Shown piece after piece: positions 36,726-45,162 of a stretch of 64,000 nt of DNA. The notes beneath the pieces were generated by a model, which made no database searches, had not been told where the DNA came from, and was given only the letters and a program-made list of their open reading frames with translations. Source of the DNA: Prevotellaceae bacterium KH2P17 (GTDB lineage: Bacteria; Bacteroidota; Bacteroidia; Bacteroidales; Bacteroidaceae). Position numbers and translations under genes: made by a program. The stretch is taken from NCBI GenBank assembly GCA_900199655.1, contig FZRE01000003.1, positions 124,001-188,000 on the forward strand, written 5' to 3'. Position 1 is the first letter of the stretch, and each line of letters begins with the position of its first letter.

Positions 36726-36761
36726 CCGGGCAAAGAAGAAACTGACCAAAACCAACGGATA

Positions 36762-37301
36762 GTGAACGCTCAAAACGATATCTCTCTCGTTACTCAGGTG
36801 GCTGTGTTTCATAACAGGCACGCTTTCGATCAGCTTGTCCGGAAGTACCAGTCACCTATCCGGCGCTTCTTTCTGAGCCAAACCTTGGGAGATACTCAGC
36901 TCAGCGACGACCTTGCACAGGACACTTTTGTCAAGGCGTACCTCAGCATCGGGAAGTTCAGAGGCCTCTCCAGCTTCTCCACCTGGCTGTATCGCATTGC
37001 CTACAACGTGCTGTACGACCACGTGAGAAGCCGCAAGCCGACGGAGGATATCGACGCTCCGGCCGTGGCGAGGCAGAACGCCGGCGGCGGCGACAGCAAC
37101 CTGAAGATGGACATCTACGATGCACTGAAGATACTGACCGACAACGAGCGTACCTGCATCACGCTGCAACTGATGGAGGGACAGCCCATAGACAAGATAA
37201 CGGAAATAACAGGCATGGCCTCCGGTACGGTTAAGTCGCACCTCTCGAGGGGCAAACAGAAGCTGGCAACCTATTTAAGACAGAACGGTTATGACAGATA
37301 A
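36762..37301 (+). CDS. ECF-type RNA polymerase sigma factor
   Basis: This 179-aa protein starts at a GTG (36762); the first internal ATG comes much later, after the region 2 domain has begun. Region 2 is FDQLVRKYQSPIRRFFLSQ ... DDLAQDTFVKAYLSI ... FSTWLYRIAYNVLYDHVR, and region 4 is LTDNERTCITLQLMEGQPIDKI ... TGMASGTVKSHLSRGKQKL. It would direct RNA polymerase to a small regulon. The membrane DUF5056 gene overlaps its end by 11 bp and may restrain it. Confidence 0.92.
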   Translation: MNAQNDISLVTQVAVFHNRHAFDQLVRKYQSPIRRFFLSQTLGDTQLSDDLAQDTFVKAYLSIGKFRGLSSFSTWLYRIAYNVLYDHVRSRKPTEDIDAPAVARQNAGGGDSNLKMDIYDALKILTDNERTCITLQLMEGQPIDKITEITGMASGTVKSHLSRGKQKLATYLRQNGYDR

Positions 37302-37632
37302 CAACGATGAAAAACTGATAGCTCGGTTCTTTGAGGAGAACCGACCAGAGATAGCAGACAACGGTTTCAGCCGCCGGGTAATGCGCAGGCTGCCCGCCAG
37401 CAAGCGCAACCTGAGCAGGCTGTGGACGGCCCTGTGCTCGCTTGCCGGGCTGGCTTTCTTCCTGCTATTCAATGGATTTGCCGACCTGCGCGTGGCTTTG
37501 GGCAACGTGTTCGGCGACTTCGTGGGCGCTCTCTTTTCTGCCGAAGGGGCCAGCCTTTCGCCTCTGATGTTCCTCATAGCCCTCTTCACGCTCGGTGCCG
37601 TTACGGTTTTCAACCTGGCCAATGCCCGGTAA
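37291..37632 (+). CDS. DUF5056-type membrane protein, possible anti-sigma
   Basis: This 113-aa protein has a cytoplasmic N terminus (EKLIARFFEENRPEIADNGFSRRVMRRLP) and two membrane helices (ALCSLAGLAFFLLFNGFADL and LMFLIALFTLGAVTVFNLA). The NGFSRRVMRRLP stretch is typical of DUF5056. It is fused by overlap to the ECF sigma gene, the place where anti-sigma factors usually lie. The role is inferred from that position only. Confidence 0.8.
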   Translation: MTDNNDEKLIARFFEENRPEIADNGFSRRVMRRLPASKRNLSRLWTALCSLAGLAFFLLFNGFADLRVALGNVFGDFVGALFSAEGASLSPLMFLIALFTLGAVTVFNLANAR

Positions 37633-37655
37633 ACGCTCAAAAAACATGCTATATG

Positions 37656-37686
37656 GAAGTCGTTGAGTATCAACGACTTCTTTTGT
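37656..37686 (+). terminator. Terminator of the sigma-DUF5056 unit
   Basis: GAAGTCGTTGA and TCAACGACTTC form an 11-bp stem with a 3-nt loop, followed by TTTTGTTT. Confidence 0.9.
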
Positions 37687-37693
37687 TTCTGTC

Positions 37694-37776
37694 ATCCACG
37701 TTTCTTGAAGGTATCCTTCAGCGTCCTTGAACGATACCTTTAAGGCTGTTGAAGGATAGCTTCAAGCGCCTTGAAG
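37694..37776. repeat. TTCAAG dyad array 5
   Basis: Units at 37716, 37738 and 37760, with a half unit ending at 37710, are 22 bp apart. Linkers are GTATC, GATAC and GATAG. The 37738 unit (CTTTAAGGCTGTTGAAG) is intermediate in sequence towards the array at 454. Confidence 0.85.
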
Positions 37777-37850
37777 GACACATCCAAGAAACCGACTGCA
37801 AAAAAGCAGGAAACCGGCTTGCCAATAGCAAGGTGCCTGATGCTGGTTCA

Positions 37851-39917
37851 TCAGTTAAAAAAAACGTTAATCTCGTCGTCTTCCTTCTTCTCTGTTTCGG
37901 GCTTGCGGGTCTTGAAGTCCTTTTTCAGATTGCCCTTCTCGTCGAACATGCCGTAGGTAGTCCGCAGCACGGTGAACTCCGTCCGGCGGTTCAGTTGGTT
38001 GCATATTTCCTGGTGTTCGTCGTTCTGCTGTTTGATAAAGTCCTCTGTCAGCACGTCGTTTTCCTTGAGCCAAGGATATTTCTCCGTTACTTTCTTGCGA
38101 ATGGTCTTGGGCTTTTCCTTGCCGTAACCTACGGGGGTAAGGCGGTCGCGGGCCACGCCGTGCTGCACGAGGTAGCTTACCACGGCCTCTGCCCGTCGCT
38201 GCGAGAGCCGCTTGTTGTATTCGGCGCTGCCCTTGTAGTCGCAGTGTGCGCTCAGTTCTATTGTTACATTGGGGTTCTGCGCCAGCAGCTTGACCAGCTC
38301 GTCGAGTGCCTGCTGCGACTCCGGACGCAGGGTTGCCTTGTCAAAATCGTAGAAGATGTTGTCTATCAACACGGGTGCCGTGATGGATGCAAGGGGGAAC
38401 TGCAGCACTGTTTCTTCCGATTCGTCGGCCCGGCGGATGCTTATTTCCTCCTTGTGGTTGAGGAATCCCTTGCACGTTGCCAGTATCACGTAGTCTACGC
38501 CGGGCTTTACAACCTGCGTGAAGGAGCCGTCGGCCTTTACGTTAAGGCGTAAGTTGGTGCCGTCGTTGCCCACCATGAACACCTGTGCAGCGGGCAGTTC
38601 GTAGCCATCTATCTCGTAGACCCAGCCTTTAACGGTCTGAACAACCTCCGGATTCTCGAACCCGAAGATGTGGTCGAAGCCTCTCCCGTCGTTCCGGTTG
38701 GATGAAAAGAAGCCGCGGTTGTAGGCTCCCTCGAACGTCATTCCGAAGTCATCGCCCTGCGAATTGAGCGGGTAGCCGGGGTGTTCTATGCCATAATGCC
38801 CCGTTGCATCTACCCGGGCAATGAAGATATCGAGCCCTCCCAGGCCCGGATGGCCGTCGCTGGAGAAGTAGAAGTCGCCGTTCGGGCGGAAGGTAGGGAA
38901 CTCCTCGTTGCCTTGAGTGTTCACGGGTTCGCCCAAATTCTCCACGCCCCCGAAGCCCGACGGCGTGATGCGGGCGCGCCAGATGTCGAGACCGCCCTTG
39001 CCTCCGGGCATATCGGAGGTGAAGTAAAGCCACTCGCCGTCGGGCGAGATGGCCGGATGGGCGAAAGTGGAGAGCGTGTCTCGGGTGAGTTTCAGGGGCG
39101 ATGCCTTGCTCCAGGCGGCGTCAGCGCGGTTGGAAACAACAAGCTGCGCGTAGCGCGGAGATGCGGGGTCGGTGAGGCATTGGGTAAGATACATCTCGCG
39201 TTGGTCGGCAGAGAAGGAGCATGCTCCCTCGTCGTAGGCCGTGTTGAGTCCGCCCGTAACGGGCTGGGGTCTGGTCCATCGGCCTTGTTCATCTTTCTCC
39301 GAAACGAAGATGTCGCCTGCTTTGGTGCCCGTGATGCCGCTCATTTCATCGCCCGCAGCCTCGTTACGGGTCGACGTGAAGTAGAGTTGATTGTAGTTGT
39401 CGCCTGCCAGCATGGGCGAGTAATCATCCCTGCGCGAGTTGAAAACGTCCATTCGCTTCACGGTGTAACGGCTTCCCAGCTCCTTGATTTCGGGTGCCCG
39501 GAGAGCCGACTGCAGCCCTGCCTGTGCCAGTTCGTTATCGGGCAGCGAGTCGAGAACAAGTCGGAAGACCTGTCCGGCCTCCTTGTAATTGCCGTTCTTG
39601 AGCAGCTGCCGGCCGAACGAAAGCTGCCGGTTGATGTCTGCCTGGCCGTATCTGATGGCGTTGCGATAGGCAGCAATGGCCTTTGGTGCTTGGTTTATCT
39701 TCTCGTAACAGGCTGCCATCTTGAGGGCGACCTGGCCCCGTCGCTCCTTGTCTTTTGCCGGTAAACGGGTATAGGCACGCTTGTACTCGGCGGCAGCATC
39801 ATAATATTCGCCCAGTGAGAGGTACTTGTCGCCTCTCTTCAGATTGCGGTCAACGCCGCAACTCGTCATGGCGGCCATGACAATAAGGATGAACAGAAGA
39901 TGAAAACTGCGTTGCAT
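37851..39917 (-). CDS. porE: PorE-like OmpA-family lipoprotein (T9SS)
   Basis: This 688-aa protein has a lipoprotein signal (lipobox MTSC, Cys20). Four modules follow, in the order of Porphyromonas PorE: TPR helices (about 25-150), a PD40 beta-propeller (about 165-420, e.g. HPAISPDGEWLYFTSD), a carboxypeptidase-regulatory-like domain (about 430-510), and an OmpA peptidoglycan-binding domain (IFYDFDKATLRPESQQALDEL ... SAHCDYKGSAEYNKRLSQRRA). PorE ties the T9SS ring to the cell wall. It lies 50 bp after the acyltransferase gene on the same strand. Confidence 0.85.
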   Translation of the reverse strand: MQRSFHLLFILIVMAAMTSCGVDRNLKRGDKYLSLGEYYDAAAEYKRAYTRLPAKDKERRGQVALKMAACYEKINQAPKAIAAYRNAIRYGQADINRQLSFGRQLLKNGNYKEAGQVFRLVLDSLPDNELAQAGLQSALRAPEIKELGSRYTVKRMDVFNSRRDDYSPMLAGDNYNQLYFTSTRNEAAGDEMSGITGTKAGDIFVSEKDEQGRWTRPQPVTGGLNTAYDEGACSFSADQREMYLTQCLTDPASPRYAQLVVSNRADAAWSKASPLKLTRDTLSTFAHPAISPDGEWLYFTSDMPGGKGGLDIWRARITPSGFGGVENLGEPVNTQGNEEFPTFRPNGDFYFSSDGHPGLGGLDIFIARVDATGHYGIEHPGYPLNSQGDDFGMTFEGAYNRGFFSSNRNDGRGFDHIFGFENPEVVQTVKGWVYEIDGYELPAAQVFMVGNDGTNLRLNVKADGSFTQVVKPGVDYVILATCKGFLNHKEEISIRRADESEETVLQFPLASITAPVLIDNIFYDFDKATLRPESQQALDELVKLLAQNPNVTIELSAHCDYKGSAEYNKRLSQRRAEAVVSYLVQHGVARDRLTPVGYGKEKPKTIRKKVTEKYPWLKENDVLTEDFIKQQNDEHQEICNQLNRRTEFTVLRTTYGMFDEKGNLKKDFKTRKPETEKKEDDEINVFFN

Positions 39918-39967
39918 GCTTTTTTATTTAACAAACGTCTGGGCGGCTCGAATATTGTAGCAGCCCG

Positions 39968-41041
39968 TCAGTCTACGCCAAGCCAGTACCTTGATTTGGG
40001 CAACCGGGCCAGTAACAGTACGATAACGTAGGTTGTAACGAACGTGCAAACGCTGATGAGTGGTATCTTTACCAGGATGGAAGCAAAGGAGCTGTCGAAC
40101 AGGTCGTGGTAGAAGTTGAGCAGCATGATGTGTGCCAGGTAGATGGCATAGCTGCACACGGAGATGCTTGTAATGAGTCGGGCCCACCGATTGCCTGCAT
40201 CCATCTTTACATGGCTCACCAGCGAGAACATGGCATACGTCATCATGGCCACGTTGACGGCACAGAAATCCCACGGAATCTCGGCCTCCACGGCTCCCGA
40301 AGCGTAGGGTATGCGGGCATTGAAGACAAGAGCCGTGGCGAGATAGCCCGCTACCAGCAGCGCCAGAGAGGCAAACGCAGACAAGTGACCGTACTTACGC
40401 ACGTAGCTGCCCAGTACGAGATAGCCTCCGAACCCGGTGAAGTAATAGAGTGCGGGCGATACATTCCACGTGCATTCGCCCCACACCAGCGGCCACACGA
40501 GGTGGATGTAAGGCAGGAAAGTGGTAGCAGCCCAGATGCCGAGGTACACCTGCATCTCCCTTTTCGAGCTGTTGCGAACCCACGGGGAGAGTACAGGAAC
40601 GAGCAGATACATGCCGATGAGCATGTAGATGTACCACAGGTGGCCCACCTCCACGCCCCAGTTAACGGGTATGTGGGCAATGTTGAGCAGGCACGCAGCA
40701 AGCGAGTCGCCCCGGTAGAACACGTAGTAAACGGCGTAAACGATGCAGAAGAATATCCACGGCCACAGTATCCGGGCGAAGCGCTTGCGGAAGAAGGTGC
40801 CCGTGCCGGTCTTCATCGGGAGCAGAAAATAGCCCGATATCATGACGAAAAGAGGCACGCAGATGCGCGACAAGCTGTTAAAGAAGCCCAGCGTGTAGGC
40901 ATTCTCCGTAATCAGAGACAGGTTGTTGCCGATGTAGTAGTACTCGCTGGAGTGCTGCCAGAGCACCAGGAAGATGGCGATAACGCGCAACAAGTCGAGT
41001 GCTACGTTACGTTGGCCGGTGGTTTTTGTGTTGGTTTGCAT
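39968..41041 (-). CDS. Acyltransferase 3 family membrane protein
   Basis: This 357-aa protein has about ten hydrophobic helices. Its N-terminal RNVALDLLRVIAIFLVLWQHSSEYYY holds the conserved Arg and His of acyltransferase 3 enzymes, and FVMISGYFLLP follows. Members O-acylate sugars of envelope polysaccharides or lipids at the inner membrane. The acceptor is unknown. It lies 45 bp after topB and before porE, all on the minus strand. Confidence 0.87.
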   Translation of the reverse strand: MQTNTKTTGQRNVALDLLRVIAIFLVLWQHSSEYYYIGNNLSLITENAYTLGFFNSLSRICVPLFVMISGYFLLPMKTGTGTFFRKRFARILWPWIFFCIVYAVYYVFYRGDSLAACLLNIAHIPVNWGVEVGHLWYIYMLIGMYLLVPVLSPWVRNSSKREMQVYLGIWAATTFLPYIHLVWPLVWGECTWNVSPALYYFTGFGGYLVLGSYVRKYGHLSAFASLALLVAGYLATALVFNARIPYASGAVEAEIPWDFCAVNVAMMTYAMFSLVSHVKMDAGNRWARLITSISVCSYAIYLAHIMLLNFYHDLFDSSFASILVKIPLISVCTFVTTYVIVLLLARLPKSRYWLGVD

Positions 41042-41086
41042 TGTTTGTATGGTTTGTCAGTTTGATAATATGCTTGGAGTGTAAGT

Positions 41087-43198
41087 CTAATCCTGCTGCT
41101 TTTCGTCGAACGGTAGCTTGAAGTCGCAGCCGTTCTGCCAGTTACTGCAGCCGTAGGCCGTGCGCCCCTTGATGATGAAACCTCTGCCGCAGATGGGGCA
41201 GGGCTTGCCGATGAGGCTGTCGTCGGGCTTCATGGTCGATATGTCGAACGTGGGTTGCGGGTCGTTCTCCGTACCCTTGTCGGCCTTGTCGTTCGTTTTC
41301 TTCGGTGCTGCCTTCTTCTTCGGAGCCTTCTTCTTCAGGTCTTCTTCGGTGGTGATGGCGATGTGGAGGTTGCTGCCATCGGTCATCACGTCGTTCACTA
41401 TCTGCGTTATCTGCTCCTTGAGTTCGTCTATGAACTGCGCCGGGTCATACTTGCGGTGCTCGATGTCGCGCAGTTTCTTCTCCCAGATGCCCGTCAGTTC
41501 GCAGCTTGTAAGCAGCTTTTCGTGGATGGTGTCAATCAGTTGGATGCCTGTGGGGGTGGCCAGCAGGTTCTTGCGTTCACGCCGGATGTAGTGGCGCTTG
41601 AACAGAGTTTCGATGATGCCTGCACGTGATGAGGGCCTTCCAATTCCGTTTTCCTTGAGTGCTGCACGCAGTTCTTCGTCTTCAACGAACTTTCCGGCGG
41701 TCTCCATGGCCCGCAGCAGCGTTGCTTCTGTGTAGTATTTGGGCGGCGTTGTTGTCTTTTCGGTCAGTGTGGGGGTGTGAGAACCGCTCTCGCCTTTGCT
41801 GAACGCGGGCAGTGTACGTTCCTCTTCGTCTCTCTTAACGTCCTCTTCGTCGTCCGTGCCGGCGCCGTCAGCATCCGTCTTTGCGGCTGCCGACTGGTAA
41901 ACTACGCGCCATCCGGGGCTCAGAATCTCCTTTCCGCTCACCTTGAACTCCACTTCTTCCACCTGCCCGAGTACCGTTGTGGTTGAAAACTTGCAGTCCG
42001 GATAGAACACACTGATAAACCTTTTGGCTATGAGTTCAAAGACTTTCCACTCCATATCAGTGAGTCCGACAGGTGGAACGCCTGTAGGAATGATGGCGTG
42101 GTGGTCGGTCACCTTGCTCGTATCAAACACTTTCTTGCTCTTGGGCAGCTTTTTGCCGCCCAGCGGTTTCACGAGTTCGGCGAACGGTTGCTGCCCCTGG
42201 CGCTTCGTCTGGTACACACCGTTGAGTATGCCGGGGCACTTCGGGTAGATGTCATCACTCAGATACTGGGTGTCTACACGCGGATAAGTGGTCACCTTCT
42301 TCTCGTACAGGCTCTGTATCAGGTTGAGAGTAGTCTCTGCGGAGTAGCTGAACTTGCGGTTGCAGTCTACCTGCAGCGAGGTGAGGTCATAGAGATGAGG
42401 CGGTGCCTCGGTACCTTTCTTCTTCTGAACGTCGGTCACCGTGAACGGCTTGTCGGCAATGGTAGCGAAGGCTTTCTGGCCTTCCTCCTTGCTTGTAAAC
42501 TTGCCTTTGGTGGCCGTAAACGTAGTGTCGCGGTACACGGTGGCCAGCATCCAGTAGGGCTCGGGCCTGAAGTTGTCAATCTCCTTCTGCCTGTTCACGA
42601 TGAGGGCCAGCGTAGGCGTCTGCACCCTACCTATGCTCAGCACCTGCTGGTTCTGCCCGTATTTGAGCGTGTAGAGGCGGGTGGCGTTCATGCCCAGTAT
42701 CCAGTCGCCGATAGCACGGCTAAGTCCGGCCAGGTAGAGGGGCTGATAGTTGTCCTGTTCCTTGAGTTCCCGGAAGCCCTGCTTGATGGCCTCATCGGTC
42801 ATGGACGAAATCCACAGCCGCTTTACAGGGCACGTTGCCTGCGCTAGCTGCATAACCCAGCGCTGTATGAGTTCGCCCTCCTGGCCGGCATCTCCGCAGT
42901 TAATGATGCCGTCGGCGGCCTGCATGAGGCGGCGGATGATGCCGAACTGCTTGCGTATGCCGCCGTCGTCGATGAGCTTGATGCCAAAACGCTGCGGTAT
43001 CATGGGCAGCGCCGCCAGGCTCCAGTGCTTCCAGTTCTCGCTGTAGTCGTTAGGTTCCTTGAGGCAGCACAGGTGGCCGAAGGTCCATGTTACTTGGTAA
43101 CCGTTACCCTCCATGTAGCCTTCGTGCGATCGGTTGGCGCCTATGATGCGGGCTATATCTTTGGCCACGCTTGGTTTCTCGGCAATGCAAACTATCAT
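41087..43198 (-). CDS. topB: DNA topoisomerase III
   Basis: This 703-aa type IA topoisomerase relaxes and decatenates DNA by single-strand passage. The Toprim domain starts MIVCIAEKPSVAKDIARIIG with acidic metal ligands in NCGDAGQEGELIQRW. SIGRVQTPTLAL follows, then the active-site Tyr region TYPRVDTQYLSDD and the GIGRPSSRAGIIETL block. The C terminus has a Lys-rich linker and one zinc ribbon (CPICGRGF ... GCSNWQNGCDFKL). It is a chromosomal-type TopB; nothing nearby suggests a conjugative element. Confidence 0.93.
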   Translation of the reverse strand: MIVCIAEKPSVAKDIARIIGANRSHEGYMEGNGYQVTWTFGHLCCLKEPNDYSENWKHWSLAALPMIPQRFGIKLIDDGGIRKQFGIIRRLMQAADGIINCGDAGQEGELIQRWVMQLAQATCPVKRLWISSMTDEAIKQGFRELKEQDNYQPLYLAGLSRAIGDWILGMNATRLYTLKYGQNQQVLSIGRVQTPTLALIVNRQKEIDNFRPEPYWMLATVYRDTTFTATKGKFTSKEEGQKAFATIADKPFTVTDVQKKKGTEAPPHLYDLTSLQVDCNRKFSYSAETTLNLIQSLYEKKVTTYPRVDTQYLSDDIYPKCPGILNGVYQTKRQGQQPFAELVKPLGGKKLPKSKKVFDTSKVTDHHAIIPTGVPPVGLTDMEWKVFELIAKRFISVFYPDCKFSTTTVLGQVEEVEFKVSGKEILSPGWRVVYQSAAAKTDADGAGTDDEEDVKRDEEERTLPAFSKGESGSHTPTLTEKTTTPPKYYTEATLLRAMETAGKFVEDEELRAALKENGIGRPSSRAGIIETLFKRHYIRRERKNLLATPTGIQLIDTIHEKLLTSCELTGIWEKKLRDIEHRKYDPAQFIDELKEQITQIVNDVMTDGSNLHIAITTEEDLKKKAPKKKAAPKKTNDKADKGTENDPQPTFDISTMKPDDSLIGKPCPICGRGFIIKGRTAYGCSNWQNGCDFKLPFDEKQQD

Positions 43199-43219
43199 CT
43201 CTTCAAAAACTTAGAACTG

Positions 43220-43227
43220 CAAAGTTA
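43220..43227 (-). promoter_or_regulatory. -7 box of topB
   Basis: Minus-strand TAACTTTG lies about 20 nt before the ATG. No TTTG is seen at the exact -33 distance. Confidence 0.55.
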
Positions 43228-43245
43228 CGCATTTTAATTGGGAAA

Positions 43246-43261
43246 CCCGCTTTTCGGCGGG
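43246..43261 (-). terminator. Short GC hairpin after the LUD gene
   Basis: CCCGC and GCGGG pair around a 6-nt loop, followed on the minus strand by TTTCCC, 8 bp past the LUD stop. It also lies upstream of the topB promoter. Confidence 0.5.
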
Positions 43262-43268
43262 CATTAAT

Positions 43269-43904
43269 TCAATAACCAACGGGCTCGGACGTGAGGAGCA
43301 CGATGTGCCGTTTGGCCGGATGGCTCATGCGCTGGATAGAGATGTAGTTGCAGATGGAGTCGGGCGACTTGCAGTCGTGGCACACCCCGTCCGCCTGGCA
43401 GGGCGTGCGGAAGTCGAACCGGGCCATGTTCGTGGGCGCTGCCACGGAGCGGGCGCGCTTTACGGCGGCGTCAACGTCGCGGCAAACCTTGTTCAGTCCC
43501 ACCACCAGAATAACGTGCTGCGGCCCCCAGGTGATGGCAGCCACACGGTTGCCGTTGCCGTCTACGTTCACGATAACGCCGTCTTCGCTCATCGCGTTCA
43601 CGCTTGCAAGGTAGTAGTCGCACTCCATCGCCTTGCGGTAAATGCGCATTTTGTCCTCCTGCGTGTTCACGTCGTCGCGGTCGTACACCCGGTAGTCGCC
43701 CGCTTTAAGCATCTGCGTAATGCCCGTATCGCGTATGCTGGCCGAGCCGCCCCACGAGATGGTGCTGCCCGCAGGTATCAGTTCCTTCACCTTATTTAAT
43801 AGGTCATCGTTGCTTCTGCAGTAATAGGCGTCGTAGTGACGCTGGTTCAGGCTCTTGATGAGCTTGGCGGCAAGCCGCTCGTTTCTCAGTTCTTTTGCAT
43901 CCAT
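43269..43904 (-). CDS. LUD-domain lactate-utilisation-type protein with Cys cluster
   Basis: The ATG at 43904 (MDAKELRNERLAAKLIKSL) gives 211 aa; the longer frame upstream crosses the promoter. The LUD fold shows IPAGSTISWGGSASIRDTGI, ECDYYLASVNAMSEDGVIVNVDGNGNR and the C-terminal PCQADGVCHDCKSPDSICN. The four closely spaced Cys could bind an Fe-S cluster or zinc. It is divergent from lutABC, whose LutB and LutC share this fold, suggesting a linked role in lactate or similar oxidation. The exact reaction is unknown. Confidence 0.85.
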   Translation of the reverse strand: MDAKELRNERLAAKLIKSLNQRHYDAYYCRSNDDLLNKVKELIPAGSTISWGGSASIRDTGITQMLKAGDYRVYDRDDVNTQEDKMRIYRKAMECDYYLASVNAMSEDGVIVNVDGNGNRVAAITWGPQHVILVVGLNKVCRDVDAAVKRARSVAAPTNMARFDFRTPCQADGVCHDCKSPDSICNYISIQRMSHPAKRHIVLLTSEPVGY

Positions 43905-43978
43905 CTTGCTTTTGTATTTATCGGTTTGGTTTGAAGTTACATCTTGTGTCGGCAGCATCTGGCTACCCGGCGTGAAGG

Positions 43979-43986
43979 CAAAGATA
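43979..43986 (-). promoter_or_regulatory. -7 box of the LUD gene
   Basis: Minus-strand TATCTTTG lies about 75 nt before the ATG. The -33 is not clear. Confidence 0.5.
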
Positions 43987-44071
43987 AGCATTATTTTTGA
44001 AAACGGCACCATCTTCGGTCTCTCTCTGGCCACTTTGTCACCTTTTCGGCATGCCCGGAGCTATGCTTCGC

Positions 44072-44141
44072 GAACTTTCGACAAGTGTCGCACAATCGTG
44101 TGACAGGTGTCGAATAATCGTGCGACACTTGTCAAAAGTTC
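44072..44141. repeat. CGACA dyad element, copy C
   Basis: Dyads CGACAAGTGTCG (44079), TGACAGGTGTCG (44101) and CGACACTTGTCA (44123) are 22 bp apart with AATCG linkers. Outer GAACTTT/AAAGTTC arms are kept, and the element is preceded by GCTATGC. It lies between divergent promoters. Confidence 0.9.
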
Positions 44142-44384
44142 CTGACACTATCTTTCGGCACCGCGAAGCCAATCTTTCAACACCCTCGCAGACAGCATTT
44201 TACACGCCCGTTTTACGCTTTACGTGCTGCCGGATGGTTTGATGCAGCTGCCCGAACGATGGCAAACCTTGCGGCCGCACGTGTATTGCGGGCGGCGGCA
44301 GACTGCCGGGAAGCCGGTAATGTTAAAGAAGTACAATCGTGAAACTTTTACAGTTGCGGGCATGACTGTTTGGAGTTTTTTACT

Positions 44385-44392
44385 TACATTTG
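44385..44392 (+). promoter_or_regulatory. -7 box of lutABC
   Basis: TACATTTG lies 32 nt before the lutA ATG. The -33 is weak. Confidence 0.5.
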
Positions 44393-44424
44393 CAGAAACA
44401 GAATTTTAGCGAACAGATTATAAC

Positions 44425-45162
44425 ATGAAAATCGGATTGTTTATCCCTTGCTACGTGGATGCCCTGTATCCCGAAGCGGGCGTTGCTGCCTACAAACTCC
44501 TGAAGTATCTGGGGCTTGATGTCGAATATCCGGAGAAGCAAACCTGCTGCGGACAGCCCATGGCGAATGCCGGTTTCGGGCGGATGTCGGTGCCCCTGGC
44601 CCGTAAGTTCGATGAGTTGTTCCGTGGCTACGACTATGTTGTGGCGCCGTCGGCATCGTGTGCGGCCTTTGTTAAGGAGTTCTACCCCCGTTTGCTGCAG
44701 GGAGAACACGAGTGTGTAACCTCAAATAAAATCATGGATATCGTGGAGTTTCTGCACGATGTGATGAAAGTTAGCTCGCTGCCCGGCAAGTTTCCCCACG
44801 TGGTGAGCGTTCACAACTCCTGCCACGGCGTGCGTGAGCTGGGGCTGTCGGCTCCTTCAGAGTGCCACGTACCGCAGTATAACAAGATTATAGACCTGCT
44901 GAAGCTCGTCGAGGGCATAACTGTCAAGGAGCCTGAACGCAAGGACGAGTGTTGTGGCTTCGGCGGAATGTTTGCCGTAGAGGAGCCCGATGTCTCCATC
45001 CGTATGGGCGAAGACAAGATTGCCAGGCACATGGCAACGGGCGCCGAGTACGTTACCGGGCCCGACAGTAGCTGCCTGATGCACATGGCGGGCATAGCTA
45101 AAAGGCAGCATAAGCCTATTCAGTTCATACACGTAGTACAGATTTTAGCAGCAGGATTATGA
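44425..45162 (+). CDS. lutA: Lactate utilization Fe-S protein LutA
   Basis: This 245-aa protein has two CCG-type cysteine-rich domains (KQTCCGQPMANAGF, and NSCHGVRELG with ECCGFGGMFAVEEPDVSIRM), which bind unusual Fe-S clusters as in heterodisulfide reductase and glycolate oxidase subunits. LutA is part of the LutABC complex that oxidises L-lactate to pyruvate in the cytoplasm. It is first of a three-gene operon with 4-bp overlaps. Confidence 0.92.
   Translation: MKIGLFIPCYVDALYPEAGVAAYKLLKYLGLDVEYPEKQTCCGQPMANAGFGRMSVPLARKFDELFRGYDYVVAPSASCAAFVKEFYPRLLQGEHECVTSNKIMDIVEFLHDVMKVSSLPGKFPHVVSVHNSCHGVRELGLSAPSECHVPQYNKIIDLLKLVEGITVKEPERKDECCGFGGMFAVEEPDVSIRMGEDKIARHMATGAEYVTGPDSSCLMHMAGIAKRQHKPIQFIHVVQILAAGL

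Larger units (their letters stand above)
43905..44424. other. Divergent intergenic region
   Basis: It holds the LUD -7 box (43979), the CGACA element (44072-44141) and the lutA -7 box (44385). No gene is supported in the remaining ~240 bp. Confidence 0.7.

Noticed and set aside
41087..43198. topB as a sign of an integrated conjugative element
   Set aside because: No tra/mob genes, integrase or att repeats are near, and the neighbours (acyltransferase, porE) look like core genes.
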